Origin: Desmonostoc muscorum FACHB-395 | Lineage (GTDB): Bacteria; Cyanobacteriota; Cyanobacteriia; Cyanobacteriales; Nostocaceae | Assembly: GCF_014698035.1 (NCBI RefSeq) | Contig: NZ_JACJSF010000002.1 | Span: forward strand, 176,301 to 240,300 | Direction: 5' to 3' | DNA: 64,000 bases | Shown here: piece by piece, positions 46,557-55,163 of the stretch | How positions within the stretch are numbered: the stretch's first letter is position 1 | Layout of the letters: every line of letters starts with the position of its first letter | Translations under genes and position numbers: made by a program | The notes under the pieces: model-generated | What the model saw: only the letters and a program-made list of their open reading frames with translations | What the model was told of the DNA's origin: nothing | Database searches by the model: none

Positions 46557-47039
46557 TTATGCCTTCTTACCTGCTACTGGTTCAGCTATATTTTCCATAT
46601 CGACCAGATTCCATTTTAAACCTTTACTCCTATATATACGTTTCTGCAAATTTGGATAGTCACCAATATCATGGTCTAGCCTTTGACCAACTACTATACA
46701 TTTGAATATAGAATTGCCCGTGTTTGTCAGCTTATGCGGCTTACCACCAGCGCGATATCCAATAAAATCTCCTGCTTTAACTGGATAAATACTTTCTCCA
46801 ATTGTTGCCTCAGCTTCTCCCTCAAGAACGTATACACACTCTTCTTCGTGATAGTGCATGTGAAGCTCCGTTGATTCACATCCAGGCTCTACTTCAATGA
46901 TGTGGAAACCGATATTTTTTAAACCTGTCAAATCTCCTAAAGACTTATTCAGTCTGCGAGCATTGGAGTTGAGAAAATGTGTTTTTTCTAGTCCTTCATA
47001 AGACTCAATCTCTTCTTTGGTGACTAAATACTTTTCCAT
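46557..47039 (-). CDS. Cupin-domain protein
   Basis: 160 residues starting MEKYLVTKEEIES. A longer frame continues 60 codons upstream, but those come from a CACACTCCCCAC-type repeat, so the ATG at 47039 is preferred. One conserved cupin barrel (about 65-125) has both motifs: HMHYHEEECVYVLEGEAE (His, His, Glu metal ligands) and PVKAGDFIGYRAGGKPHKLTNTG. Mononuclear metal binding is likely. The substrate is unknown; the closest functional group may be sugar- or amino-acid-related cupins. No operon partner. Confidence 0.85.
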   Translation of the reverse strand: MEKYLVTKEEIESYEGLEKTHFLNSNARRLNKSLGDLTGLKNIGFHIIEVEPGCESTELHMHYHEEECVYVLEGEAEATIGESIYPVKAGDFIGYRAGGKPHKLTNTGNSIFKCIVVGQRLDHDIGDYPNLQKRIYRSKGLKWNLVDMENIAEPVAGKKA

Positions 47040-47099
47040 TTCTTGATACCAAGGTGCTAAGAAAATTTGATGGTGAACAAGCAAAGGGCCTAAACCTGG

Positions 47100-47215
47100 A
47101 TTTCTCACTTGTGAGAAATGAGCGTGAGTGTGGGGAGTGTGGGGAGAAAGAGGAGGAATTGAATAACTGCACATCAATGAACGCTGCATTACCTCCCACA
47201 CCCCCCACCTGAACC
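47100..47215. repeat. TTTCTCAC-TT-GTGAGAAA repeat unit
   Basis: Begins with the palindrome at 47100-47119 (ATTTCTCAC-TT-GTGAGAAAT), then AGTGTGGGGAGTGTGGGG and a complementary CTCCCACACCCCCCAC. The same parts recur at 62290-62404. Confidence 0.75.
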
Positions 47216-47398
47216 ACACAATACGTGAGAAATTCGGGTAAAGATGAATTAAGACGGAAGTTAAAATAGGTTCAAGGGTTCCATCTCAGCAGAAGCGATC
47301 GCTTATATTTGTGGATGGGATTATATCATCACCTCCTTATTAAGTGCAAGTTAATAAAGAATTGGTATCAGTCGTAATCTAGCTAAAGCTGAGAACGC

Positions 47399-49660
47399 CT
47401 ATGGCGTAGTAATTACTGCTACTGGGCAATGGGCTTTACTTAATATTGCATCCACTCTGTGACCAAAGAAAACGCGACCCGTAACCATTCGGATACTACT
47501 CCCTAAAATAATTAGGTCAACTTCTTGGGTTTGGGCAAACTTGAGGATTTCTCTTTCTGGGCTGGTTCCTTGAAGAATATATGTTTTGACATCAGCACCT
47601 AGATTGCGGCCAATTGCTGCTTGCTGTTCAAGCAGATCGTGAGCAATTTCCTTCACTGGAGTTAGCGATCGCTGTTCGTATAGAATATATTCAACTTGTG
47701 GCAAATTAATCACGTTCACGATCATAACTAATGCTCCCATTTGAGCAGCGATCGTACTTGCCATCTCTACAGCATTTTTACTATATTCTGTCCCCACAGT
47801 TGGCACCAGAATCTTTGTCAGCTTTTGTTGAGCGATTTTGCATATCTCGCCTTTAGCTTGGGGTAGGTGCGATTTGACCACCATCGTTGCACATGGCGCT
47901 TCTTGTACTACCCGATCTACAAGCAAATTAAACAATGTTTTCTGAGGACGTATCTGTTCAGAAGCTCCCAATACAATCAAGTCATAGTTTTTATTCGCTT
48001 CATTCAAAATTACCTCCGCTTTACTACGCCCAGACTCCATTTTTGTTTGCAGGGTCGTATTATCAGGTAGCTGCATTTCCTCAGCAACAGAAGCCAGAGC
48101 TTCCTCGGCGGCGGTATCTTTAACCTGGGTCGCTGCCCGGCGGCCTTTCTTTTGGGGCTGCTTGTCACTCAGGGCATATAGAGATGTCACTTCTATCGAG
48201 TTTTGGTGAGCCATGTAGCCCACTAGTTGCGCTGCGAGTTGGATGTTGGGGCCACCGCTAGTAGGTATTAAGACACGGTGGATTTGCTTGATAAAGCTGC
48301 GGCTATCCTGCTCTTCTTGTTCCAACCGTTGAGCTTCCTCTTCACTCATAACCACTTTTGATAAAGTCCAGCGCAGAAGGGGTGGAGCCATTAGGGAAGT
48401 GACGATCGCCACCATAACAATAATTGAGTACATCTGGGGATTCAGCACTCCCAAAGATAAACCAATCGTAGCAACGACAATTTCCATTGCCCCGCGAGCA
48501 TTCATCCCGGAACCCATCGCCAAACCTTCCCAATGACTCAAGCCACCGACGCGAGAACCAAGGTAAGCACCTGTAAATTTGCCAACACAGGCGACAGCGA
48601 GAACAATCAAGCCAAATAGCAGCGTTTGGGGGACTAACAGAGTTAGCAAATCAACTTTCAAACCAGCCCCAGCAAAGAAAATTGGCGCTAGAAAGGCTGC
48701 TGTGAATACTTCTAGCAGATGTCCAGCTTCGTTACTAAAGCGGCGGGATTGACCCGCCAGAATCCCCAGCACGAAAGCACCTAATGCTGCTTCCAGACCT
48801 AATGCGTGGGTAAGTGCTGCTGCCGAGAGCGAAAGAATCAGCACAGCCGATATACTAGCTGAAATTCCACCAACGTAGTCATCAACCCACCGCAAAATCT
48901 GGTCTACGATGGTACGCCCAATTGTGAAAGCGATCGCTAAAAACAATATAGCTGCACTCACAGAATGAAAAATTGTCCCGAAGTCAAACTTGCCGCTACT
49001 AGCTAGACCGGAAACCACAGAAAGTAAAATCCAGCCGATGGTGTCGTCAGTCATCCCAGCCGCTAAGGTTACTTGACCAATGTCACGGCGAATCAGGTTT
49101 AAGTCCATCAGCACCTTGGCAATCACTGGTACTGCCGAAATACTCATTGCTGTGGCGATAAATAGACTGAATACTAGTCGCTTTTCTGGGTTGGCTAAAA
49201 AACTATCTGGCAATAGCCAACCTAATCCAAAGCCTGTGATAAACGGGACAATAATTCCGCCCAGTGAAATCAAAAGAGCCGTTTTACCCTTACGAAGAAT
49301 CAGCTTGAGATCCGTCTCCAACCCAGTTACAATCAGCAAAAATAACACACCTAACCAAGAAATCACCGAAAGTAAATTAGACTGTTCTTGACTTTTGGGA
49401 AAGATATGCGCCTGTAAGTCTGGAAGAAGCAAACCAAAAAGAGAGGGGCCAAGCAGCACACCCGCCAATAATTCCCCAACAACAGGCGGTAGATTAATCC
49501 GGCGCATTAACTCACCTAATCCCCGCGCTACGAGCAGCAATAGTGAAATTTGTACTAGCACCAACAGCAGTTCATGATGACCGAGAGGTTTAATTACACC
49601 GTCACCTACTACTTTCTGTACGGCGAGTACAGGCACTAACATTAGGGGCAGGTTTTGCAT
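47399..49660 (-). CDS. CPA2-type cation:proton antiporter with two Usp domains
   Basis: About 753 residues from the ATG at 49660; a TTG four codons earlier is possible. The N-terminal 420 residues form a 12-13-helix Na+(K+)/H+ exchanger domain (GELLAGVLLGPS, TAMSISAVPVIAKVL, GMTDDTIGWILLS, MGSGMNARGAMEIVVA). Two universal-stress-protein domains follow (about 460-600 and 610-750), each ending in a nucleotide-binding-like GAS/GSS stretch such as DLIILGSSIRM. Members with this layout are found in cyanobacterial plasma membranes and help in ion and pH balance. The cation specificity cannot be read from sequence. Confidence 0.92.
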   Translation of the reverse strand: MQNLPLMLVPVLAVQKVVGDGVIKPLGHHELLLVLVQISLLLLVARGLGELMRRINLPPVVGELLAGVLLGPSLFGLLLPDLQAHIFPKSQEQSNLLSVISWLGVLFLLIVTGLETDLKLILRKGKTALLISLGGIIVPFITGFGLGWLLPDSFLANPEKRLVFSLFIATAMSISAVPVIAKVLMDLNLIRRDIGQVTLAAGMTDDTIGWILLSVVSGLASSGKFDFGTIFHSVSAAILFLAIAFTIGRTIVDQILRWVDDYVGGISASISAVLILSLSAAALTHALGLEAALGAFVLGILAGQSRRFSNEAGHLLEVFTAAFLAPIFFAGAGLKVDLLTLLVPQTLLFGLIVLAVACVGKFTGAYLGSRVGGLSHWEGLAMGSGMNARGAMEIVVATIGLSLGVLNPQMYSIIVMVAIVTSLMAPPLLRWTLSKVVMSEEEAQRLEQEEQDSRSFIKQIHRVLIPTSGGPNIQLAAQLVGYMAHQNSIEVTSLYALSDKQPQKKGRRAATQVKDTAAEEALASVAEEMQLPDNTTLQTKMESGRSKAEVILNEANKNYDLIVLGASEQIRPQKTLFNLLVDRVVQEAPCATMVVKSHLPQAKGEICKIAQQKLTKILVPTVGTEYSKNAVEMASTIAAQMGALVMIVNVINLPQVEYILYEQRSLTPVKEIAHDLLEQQAAIGRNLGADVKTYILQGTSPEREILKFAQTQEVDLIILGSSIRMVTGRVFFGHRVDAILSKAHCPVAVITTP

Positions 49661-49832
49661 ATAAGCGTCCAAAGGTTGGATTACAAATTTTTAAACAGGC
49701 TGTTTAAGTAAATCCTGAAAATATTTACTTCCACATCGGTCTAGAAGCTTAAACTGTGATTGTCATTATTAACCGCAAGATTATCATGCGCGATCGCACT
49801 AAATTGTAAGTTCAGCAGTAAAGCTCATCAAT

Positions 49833-50651
49833 TTATTTTTGAGCGCGAACAAACAACTTTGTAGTATCTTCCCAAATACCTTGCTCGGTTGCTAGTTTCT
49901 CAATTTCTGCTTTGTACTCAACTTGCAACTGATTTAATTGTTCTTGTGATAATTTTGACAACAGGGGATTACCTTTAAAATTTATATTAATTACTATCTC
50001 AGAGAATCTGTTATCCCTAAGAGGGCGATAACGTCCTGATGGTTCAATCTTAATTTCGATATCTCTAAAACCTGCCTGATTAAGCAAATTCCGACACTTT
50101 TCTGGAGTTCCCAGTGGTTCAAGGATATGTGGTAGCGATACGCCTAAAACTCTAGCGCAAATCCTCTGCTGAAGAGAGGCTATAAAAGCAGTTTCGGGAG
50201 AACAGGTAAATGCCACAAAGCCTCCGGGTTTCAAGAAGCGATACCACTTTTGCAAAATAGCAAGTATGTCAGGAAAAAGTACAATTGCCTCACAGCAAAA
50301 GACAACATCAAAACTACTCTCAGTAAAGTTCAAATGTTCTACATCCGCCTCAACCAACTCGATATTTTGTAATTTTGCTGCTGCAATCTTAAGTCTTGCT
50401 TGATGCAACATTTCAGGAGTCATATCAATCCCAATCACGTAGCCTTCTGAACCAACTTTTTCAGATGCGGCTATCGCAACTAAACCTGTTCCAGTCGCCA
50501 CATCAAGAATTTTTTGCCCCGAATTTAGTGGAACAAATTCAAGTAGAAGCTTGGCTTCTAGAGGATGGCGAGTACCTTTCTCATGGTCATAAGTCGTTCT
50601 ACTACCATAAAATTCTTTTAGTTGCTGCTTATAATTATCCAGATCAGTCAT
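49833..50651 (-). CDS. Class I SAM-dependent methyltransferase
   Basis: 272 residues from the ATG at 50651 (a TTG two codons earlier is less likely). It has a UbiE-like Rossmann core: motif I LDVATGTGLVAIAA, acidic Asp in GIDMTPEMLHQA, VEADVEHLNF, and FVVF-type strand 4 DVVFCCEAIVLFPD. The C-terminal part is variable, so the acceptor (quinone, lipid or small molecule) is unknown. Its start codon lies six bases from that of the next, divergent methyltransferase. Confidence 0.87.
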   Translation of the reverse strand: MTDLDNYKQQLKEFYGSRTTYDHEKGTRHPLEAKLLLEFVPLNSGQKILDVATGTGLVAIAASEKVGSEGYVIGIDMTPEMLHQARLKIAAAKLQNIELVEADVEHLNFTESSFDVVFCCEAIVLFPDILAILQKWYRFLKPGGFVAFTCSPETAFIASLQQRICARVLGVSLPHILEPLGTPEKCRNLLNQAGFRDIEIKIEPSGRYRPLRDNRFSEIVININFKGNPLLSKLSQEQLNQLQVEYKAEIEKLATEQGIWEDTTKLFVRAQK

Positions 50652-50657
50652 AAACAA

Positions 50658-51407
50658 ATGTCAAAATTTCTCCACTTTATAGTATCTCTTGTTGTAATAC
50701 TGAGTTACTCGCTGCTAAACCCAACCTTGACAGCACAAGCCGCCAATGGTGCGAGCGCAGTTTACGAACAACGGATAATCCACAGTCCAGATGGTATTGG
50801 CAAATATTACAGGGGGCGCGAAATCGCCAAAGTTATGGGATACACTGGCGCTGGCTGGCTAGAACGTCCCAGTCGAGAGGGAGAGGAACAGCCAACTAAA
50901 ATAGTCAGCCTTCTCAACTTGAAACCTAACGATGTAGTGGCTGATATTGGCGCTGGTACAGGTTACTTGAGCTTTCGCATTGCGCCCTTATTAACAGCAG
51001 GTAAGGTGTTAGCTGTAGATGTTCAGCCAGAAATGTTAGAAATAATTGAGTTGTTCCAAAAAGAGAAAAATATCACCAATGTTGAGCCTGTTTTAGCAAC
51101 CCTTGATAACCCAAACTTACCATCTGAAAGTATCGATTTGGCATTGATGGTAGATGCTTATCATGAACTTGAGTATCCTCAAGAAGTGATGCAAGGAATT
51201 GTGAAAGCACTAAAACCAGGTGGTCGGGTAGTCCTGGTTGAGTACCGGGGTGAAAATCCCTTTATTATGATTAAAGGTCTGCACAAAATGACTCAAAAGC
51301 AAGTCCGCAAAGAAATGCAAGCCGTTGGTCTGGTTTGGCGTGAAACTAAAAACTTGTTACCTCAACAGCATTTAATGGTATTTGAGAAACCCAACACTAA
51401 TTCGTAA
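50658..51407 (+). CDS. Secreted or membrane-anchored methyltransferase
   Basis: 249 residues from MSKFLHFIV; this ATG gives a proper signal peptide (hydrophobic 5-22, AQA before the cut), whereas the upstream TTG does not. The catalytic domain has GYTGAGWLERPSRE, motif I VADIGAGTGYLSFRI, AVDVQPEMLEII, DAYHELEYP and KPGGRVVLVEYRGE. Export of a SAM-dependent enzyme is unusual, so a membrane-facing role or uncleaved anchor is possible. The last codons and the stop (AATTCGTAA) are the start of repeat D. Confidence 0.85.
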   Translation: MSKFLHFIVSLVVILSYSLLNPTLTAQAANGASAVYEQRIIHSPDGIGKYYRGREIAKVMGYTGAGWLERPSREGEEQPTKIVSLLNLKPNDVVADIGAGTGYLSFRIAPLLTAGKVLAVDVQPEMLEIIELFQKEKNITNVEPVLATLDNPNLPSESIDLALMVDAYHELEYPQEVMQGIVKALKPGGRVVLVEYRGENPFIMIKGLHKMTQKQVRKEMQAVGLVWRETKNLLPQQHLMVFEKPNTNS

Positions 51408-51450
51408 TTTGTAATGACGCTCGTGGACTCGCTAACGTAATTCGTAATTA
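51402..51450. repeat. Stop-adjacent repeat D, copy 2
   Basis: AATTCGTAATTTGTAATGACGC, a shortened core, then CGTAATTCGTAATT. The first TAA is the stop codon of the methyltransferase. Confidence 0.85.
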
Positions 51451-51498
51451 AGGTTTCAAGTGATAATAAAGTAAGACTCCTAGCCAGAGCAGAAAATC

Positions 51499-52170
51499 AT
51501 GGTTAACTTATCACTCAAGCAACGAATTCCTCCTTTAGAAAATGGCGATCGCCTCACTCGCTACGAATTTGAACGACGCTATCAGGCAATGTCCCGTCAT
51601 CAAAAGGCAGAATTAATTGAAGGAGTTGTATATTTGGCATCCCCATTACGCTTTGAAAGTCATGCTGAACCACATGGTCATCTAATCGGCTGGTTGTGGA
51701 CTTACCAAATTGCCACTCCTGGGGTGAGATTGGGAATTGAGCCAACAGTCCGCTTAGATCGAGACAATGAACCCCAACCAGATGGAGTGTTATTAATCAC
51801 ACCAGCAGCTAAAGGACAATCTCGTTTGAGCGATGATGACTACATAGAAGGTGCGCCAGAACTCGTAATAGAGATAGCAGCTAGCAGTGTTGCTATTGAC
51901 TTACATGACAAGAAAAAAGTCTATGGTCGTAATGGGGTAAAAGAATATATTGTTTGGCAAATATTTGAAAATAAATTAGATTGGTTTAGCCTGCAACAAG
52001 GAGAATATGTATCCTTAGAAGTGGACGCAGATGGAATTGTTAAAAGCCAAATATTTCCTGGTTTGTGGTTGTCAATGTCGAATTTACTTGCTGGCAATAT
52101 GCAGCAAGTATTGGCTGTGTTGCAGTTGGGATTAAATTCGCCAGAACATCAGATATTTGTGCAGCAATAG
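51499..52170 (+). CDS. Uma2 family (DUF820) putative endonuclease
   Basis: 223 residues. Core motifs are RYEFERRYQAM, QKAELIEGVVYL, LGIEPTVRLDRDNEPQPDGVLLI and APELVIEIAASSVAIDLHDKKKVY, with the GVKEYIVWQ strand, matching the PD-(D/E)xK-like fold. Unlike the member at 27184-27891 it lacks a charged coiled-coil tail. Function in cyanobacteria is unknown. The gene stands alone, 92 bases after the methyltransferase. Confidence 0.9.
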   Translation: MVNLSLKQRIPPLENGDRLTRYEFERRYQAMSRHQKAELIEGVVYLASPLRFESHAEPHGHLIGWLWTYQIATPGVRLGIEPTVRLDRDNEPQPDGVLLITPAAKGQSRLSDDDYIEGAPELVIEIAASSVAIDLHDKKKVYGRNGVKEYIVWQIFENKLDWFSLQQGEYVSLEVDADGIVKSQIFPGLWLSMSNLLAGNMQQVLAVLQLGLNSPEHQIFVQQ

Positions 52171-52214
52171 TAGGGAAGGGGAATAAAATTCATGACTATA
52201 GCGCTTTTTTGGCA

Positions 52215-52511
52215 TCAGTCTATTTTTTGAGGAATGAGACTAGCACTTTTAGTTGCGTTATCCCAAACTATCCAGCTAACAGAATTATCTAAATCATCGG
52301 GGCTGTTTGAAACTTTAAAATATAGCTTTTCTTCACGTTTTCTTTCAATGGCAAAGTCAGCATTTTGAGCATAAGCGACTATAAAACCTTTGTCTCGTAA
52401 ACAATACATCGCCCAGGCTTTCAATGATTGCTTGTATGGTTCGTGTGGAATTGGCGGTTTTGTGATTGTGTCTTCAATTACTTTAAATATTTGGATGAGT
52501 TTCGCGGTCAT
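52215..52511 (-). CDS. Small protein, function unknown
   Basis: 98 residues from MTAKLIQIFKV. A start 60 bases upstream would overlap the preceding VOC gene and adds basic residues with no support. Visible features: an N-terminal helix, KPPIPHEPYKQSLKAW, and an alternating hydrophobic C-terminal half (LYFKVSN, SVSWIVWDN). I do not recognise the family. It follows the VOC gene by 28 bases on the same strand, so they are probably co-transcribed. Confidence 0.65.
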   Translation of the reverse strand: MTAKLIQIFKVIEDTITKPPIPHEPYKQSLKAWAMYCLRDKGFIVAYAQNADFAIERKREEKLYFKVSNSPDDLDNSVSWIVWDNATKSASLIPQKID

Positions 52512-52539
52512 GGTAGATACTTTTGTTTTTACCCCTAAG

Positions 52540-53007
52540 TTAACTAGCTTCTGGATCGCAACGAATTTCAATCATAAAGCCATCTGGATCGTAAAAATAC
52601 ACACCTCTACCAGTAGGACGAGTGACTGGGCCATGTGCGATCGCTATTTTATTTTCTCTGATCACTGTCACTGCGCGATCGAATAACTGTGGATCGATGT
52701 CAAAAGCCAAATGGTAGGCTCTAGTGAATGTCTTCTCTGGATTGGGATCTGGTGGTGATAATTCTGGTTCACCAAATAAATCCAGTATCGTCCCATCCGG
52801 GGTAATAAAGTTTGCTACTTTCCCTGATGCGACAAGTTCCGTCAGAGTTGCGGGTACTTCGTCGCCTGTAAGTTCGTGTAAACCCAAGATTGTGCCATAA
52901 AAATATCGGGAAGCTTGCATATCCTGGACATTGAGGGCAATGTGATGCACTTTACGCAAATTTCCTGGCGCAAGGACACTGTTCACAGATTGGGTGCTAG
53001 ATAGCAT
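52540..53007 (-). CDS. VOC (glyoxalase/bleomycin resistance) superfamily protein
   Basis: 155 residues with a single vicinal-oxygen-chelate domain. The N-terminal half begins VHHIALNVQDMQASRYFYGTILGL with the first metal His. The C-terminal half has AYHLAFDID (second His) and a GRGVYFYDPDGFMIEIRC end with the metal Glu. Metal ligands are therefore complete and an enzyme such as a lyase or dioxygenase is likely. Substrate unknown. The promoter region is short and faces the divergent DUF4385 gene. Confidence 0.88.
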   Translation of the reverse strand: MLSSTQSVNSVLAPGNLRKVHHIALNVQDMQASRYFYGTILGLHELTGDEVPATLTELVASGKVANFITPDGTILDLFGEPELSPPDPNPEKTFTRAYHLAFDIDPQLFDRAVTVIRENKIAIAHGPVTRPTGRGVYFYDPDGFMIEIRCDPEAS

Positions 53008-53084
53008 AGTAGAAGAAAATCTCCTTACTAGGATAGAAGCTGAACTTTTTACTTAAAGTTTACTATTCCTAGTAAAAATCTATC

Positions 53085-53567
53085 ATGCCATTTGATTATT
53101 CTTTAGACTTTAAAAATATCGATTTTCGCCAACATCCTGAACTATATCGCGTTGGCAAGGGTGAACAGGGCGTACTTTTAGTAGAACCATACAAATCAGA
53201 AATTCTTCCCTACTGGCGGTTCAAAACTCCTGAGATTGCTAGAGAATCAAGTGAAAAAATCTACGAAATGTTTCTTGGTTATCTAAAACAAGATGATTTT
53301 ATCAGCGCGGATATGGCACGAAAGTTTATCCAAATGGGTTATACTCGCTCTCGCCGTTATGCTAATCATAAAACAGGCAGAAAATATAAACAAAATTCGG
53401 AAACTTCAGGGTCGAAAAAAGAGATTCTTCCTTACGAAGAAGACCCTGTTAAAGCCGAGTCAGCAGCAATTTTTAAAGCCAAGTGGATACAAGCAAAGAC
53501 AAATGAGAAATATCAAGAGCTTTTAGCCAAGCATAAACAGATGTATGAAAGCACCTCACCTTTGTAA
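53085..53567 (+). CDS. DUF4385 family protein
   Basis: 160 residues beginning MPFDYSLDFKNIDFR; the run HPELYRVGKGEQGVLLVEPYKSEILPYWRFK is the family hallmark. The middle has FIQMGYTRSRRYANHKTGRKY, basic and possibly nucleic-acid-facing, and the end is a charged helix (KAKWIQAKTNEKYQELLAKHK). No catalytic motif is known for the family. The ATG at 53085 follows an AT-rich gap of 77 bases from the divergent VOC gene. Confidence 0.88.
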   Translation: MPFDYSLDFKNIDFRQHPELYRVGKGEQGVLLVEPYKSEILPYWRFKTPEIARESSEKIYEMFLGYLKQDDFISADMARKFIQMGYTRSRRYANHKTGRKYKQNSETSGSKKEILPYEEDPVKAESAAIFKAKWIQAKTNEKYQELLAKHKQMYESTSPL

Positions 53568-54231
53568 ATCAATATACCTGGCCATTAGAAATCGCGGTTC
53601 ATCTTGCATGATAAACGAAGTCCGCCTGTGTGTTATTGCTTTTCCTCTAACTTTGAGAACGCTCACAAAGCTAAAGAGGGAAGGGGAACTTGACTTGGAG
53701 AATCGAGCGTGTCTTTAGACCTGAGAGTGTCAATCTGATTACTACCTTGTTCTATGAGCAGCTATACAAACGTCAACAAAGCCTTGCCGCAGGGTAGTCT
53801 CAGGAAAAGGGAGGGTTTGCAACCCACGCAGGTGGGTAAAACCTAGTGTAGCTACGGTTTCTAACTGCCCTTTTAAATGCTAAAATACTTAATATAAGGT
53901 AATATGCTACATAAGTTTTACTAGATGTATCTACATACTGTAAGCTTGGTATTCTGGAAAAACAGTGCTTAATTCGACTGTCAACATTATTGAGCAAAAG
54001 TTGTAATAATATTTAACATGTGTCTAGGTTGTGTAATTTAGATTAACTATTGCAGAGAAATTCTCTCAGAGTTAGTAAAATGACAAATACAACGACGCAA
54101 CTATTTTATGGATTAGTTACTCTAGAACTGTAGACTATGTTTTCAGTCCTGAGTTATTTCCGTATTTTGCCTCTGAGGCATACCAATCAAGACCACACCA
54201 AATCCTTCATTAAGAGCTCCCACAAATCATA
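53568..54231. other. Gene-free stretch upstream of infC
   Basis: No coding frame. Two overlapping hairpins exclude each other: GGGTT-TGC-AACCC (53813-53825) and ACCCAC-GCAG-GTGGGT (53822-53837). They are 400 bases from infC and look like a dispersed repeat rather than an infC control element. The final 150 bases should contain the infC promoter and leader; no ribosomal-protein mimic is evident. Confidence 0.45.
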
Positions 54232-54765
54232 ATGCCTGTGATTGAGAAGAAAAGAACTCGCGATCTGCCCCAAATTAACGAACGAATTCGCTTCCCGAAA
54301 ATTCGGGTCATTGATACTGACGGTGCCCAATTGGGAATTATGCCCCCACAGGAAGCACTACAACTAGCAGAAGAGAAAGAGTTAGATTTGGTGCTTATAA
54401 GTGACAAAGCTGACCCGCCAGTTTGTCGGATTATGGACTACGGGAAATATAAGTTTGAGCAGGAGAAAAAGGCGCGGGAAGCCCGGAAAAAGCAGCACAC
54501 GGCTGATGTCAAAGAAGTTAAGATGCGTTACAAAATAGAAGAACACGACTACAACGTGCGTGTTAAGCAAGCAGAGCGCTTTTTGAAAGATGGCGATAAA
54601 GTCAAAGCGACTGTGATGTTCCGGGGTCGAGAAATTCAACACAGCGACCTAGCAGAAGATTTGCTCAAGCGAATGGCAACGGATTTGGAGCCTTTTGGTG
54701 AGCTTCAACAAGCGCCTAAAAAAGAAGGGCGAAACATGATGATGCTTATCTCGCCCAAAAAATAA
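54232..54765 (+). CDS. infC: Translation initiation factor IF-3
   Basis: 177 residues. The N-domain has [29 protein letters not shown] and [21 protein letters not shown]; the C-domain has [42 protein letters not shown]. It binds the 30S subunit and checks start codons. In many bacteria infC starts at AUU for autoregulation; here an ATG gives the right N-terminus, so that control is not evident. It is not adjacent to rpmI-rplT. A strong terminator follows. Confidence 0.97.
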   Translation: MPVIEKKRTRDLPQINERIRFPKIRVIDTDGAQLGIMPPQEALQLAEEKELDLVLISDKADPPVCRIMDYGKYKFEQEKKAREARKKQHTADVKEVKMRYKIEEHDYNVRVKQAERFLKDGDKVKATVMFRGREIQHSDLAEDLLKRMATDLEPFGELQQAPKKEGRNMMMLISPKK

Positions 54766-54794
54766 TCCTCTAACTGTTTAATAGACCAAGTTTG

Positions 54795-54826
54795 AAAACC
54801 CCTGCTTAGAAGTCAGGGGTTTTTTC
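54795..54826 (+). terminator. Rho-independent terminator of infC
   Basis: AAAACCCCTG - nine-base loop - CAGGGG followed by TTTTTT, 30 bases after the stop codon. Confidence 0.9.
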
Positions 54827-54949
54827 GTTTGGATGCAAGATATGCCCAAAGCTTTGAGGTCGTTTAAATTTATCTCAAATCGATAGTCTTGAAGGCTGAG
54901 TGGGAAACATAATACTCAGTTGCTCAGGACTTTTGCTATTTCCAGAAGA

Positions 54950-55130
54950 ATGGGGAATTGGGAATTGGGAATTGGGAATTGGGAATTGGGAATTGGGCAT
55001 TGGGCATTGGGCATTGAACATGAAGAAGAGACAAGGACTTGTTCAATAATTCCCCCTTGTCCCCTTGTCCCCTTGTCCCCCTGTCTCCCCTGCCTCCCCT
55101 GCCTCCCCTGCCCCCTGCCCCCTGCCTCTA
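54950..55130. repeat. Dispersed repeat C, copy 2, with tandem expansions
   Basis: Seven-base GGGAATT units repeated about six times, then GGGCATT units, then the 67-base core identical to 38241-38307, then expanded CCCCTTGT and CCTGCCTCC units. Lies between the infC terminator and the transporter start, with most of this 400-base gap being repeat. Confidence 0.9.
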
Positions 55131-55163
55131 TTGCGCGGTGATACTACCAGAAAATAAAACTGC

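Noticed and set aside
46433..46705. 90-codon frame after the TolC-type gene
   Set aside because: Starts in the terminator region and is antisense to the cupin gene.
47040..47219. 60-residue N-terminal extension of the cupin protein
   Set aside because: The extra codons come from a TTTCTCAC/GTGTGGGG repeat; the cupin fold starts after the ATG at 47039.
53813..53837. Attenuator controlling infC
   Set aside because: The exclusive hairpins lie 400 bases from infC and resemble a dispersed repeat; no linked terminator or leader frame is seen.
54920..55141. 73-codon frame before the transporter
   Set aside because: Encoded by GGGAATT and CCTGCCTCC repeat units.
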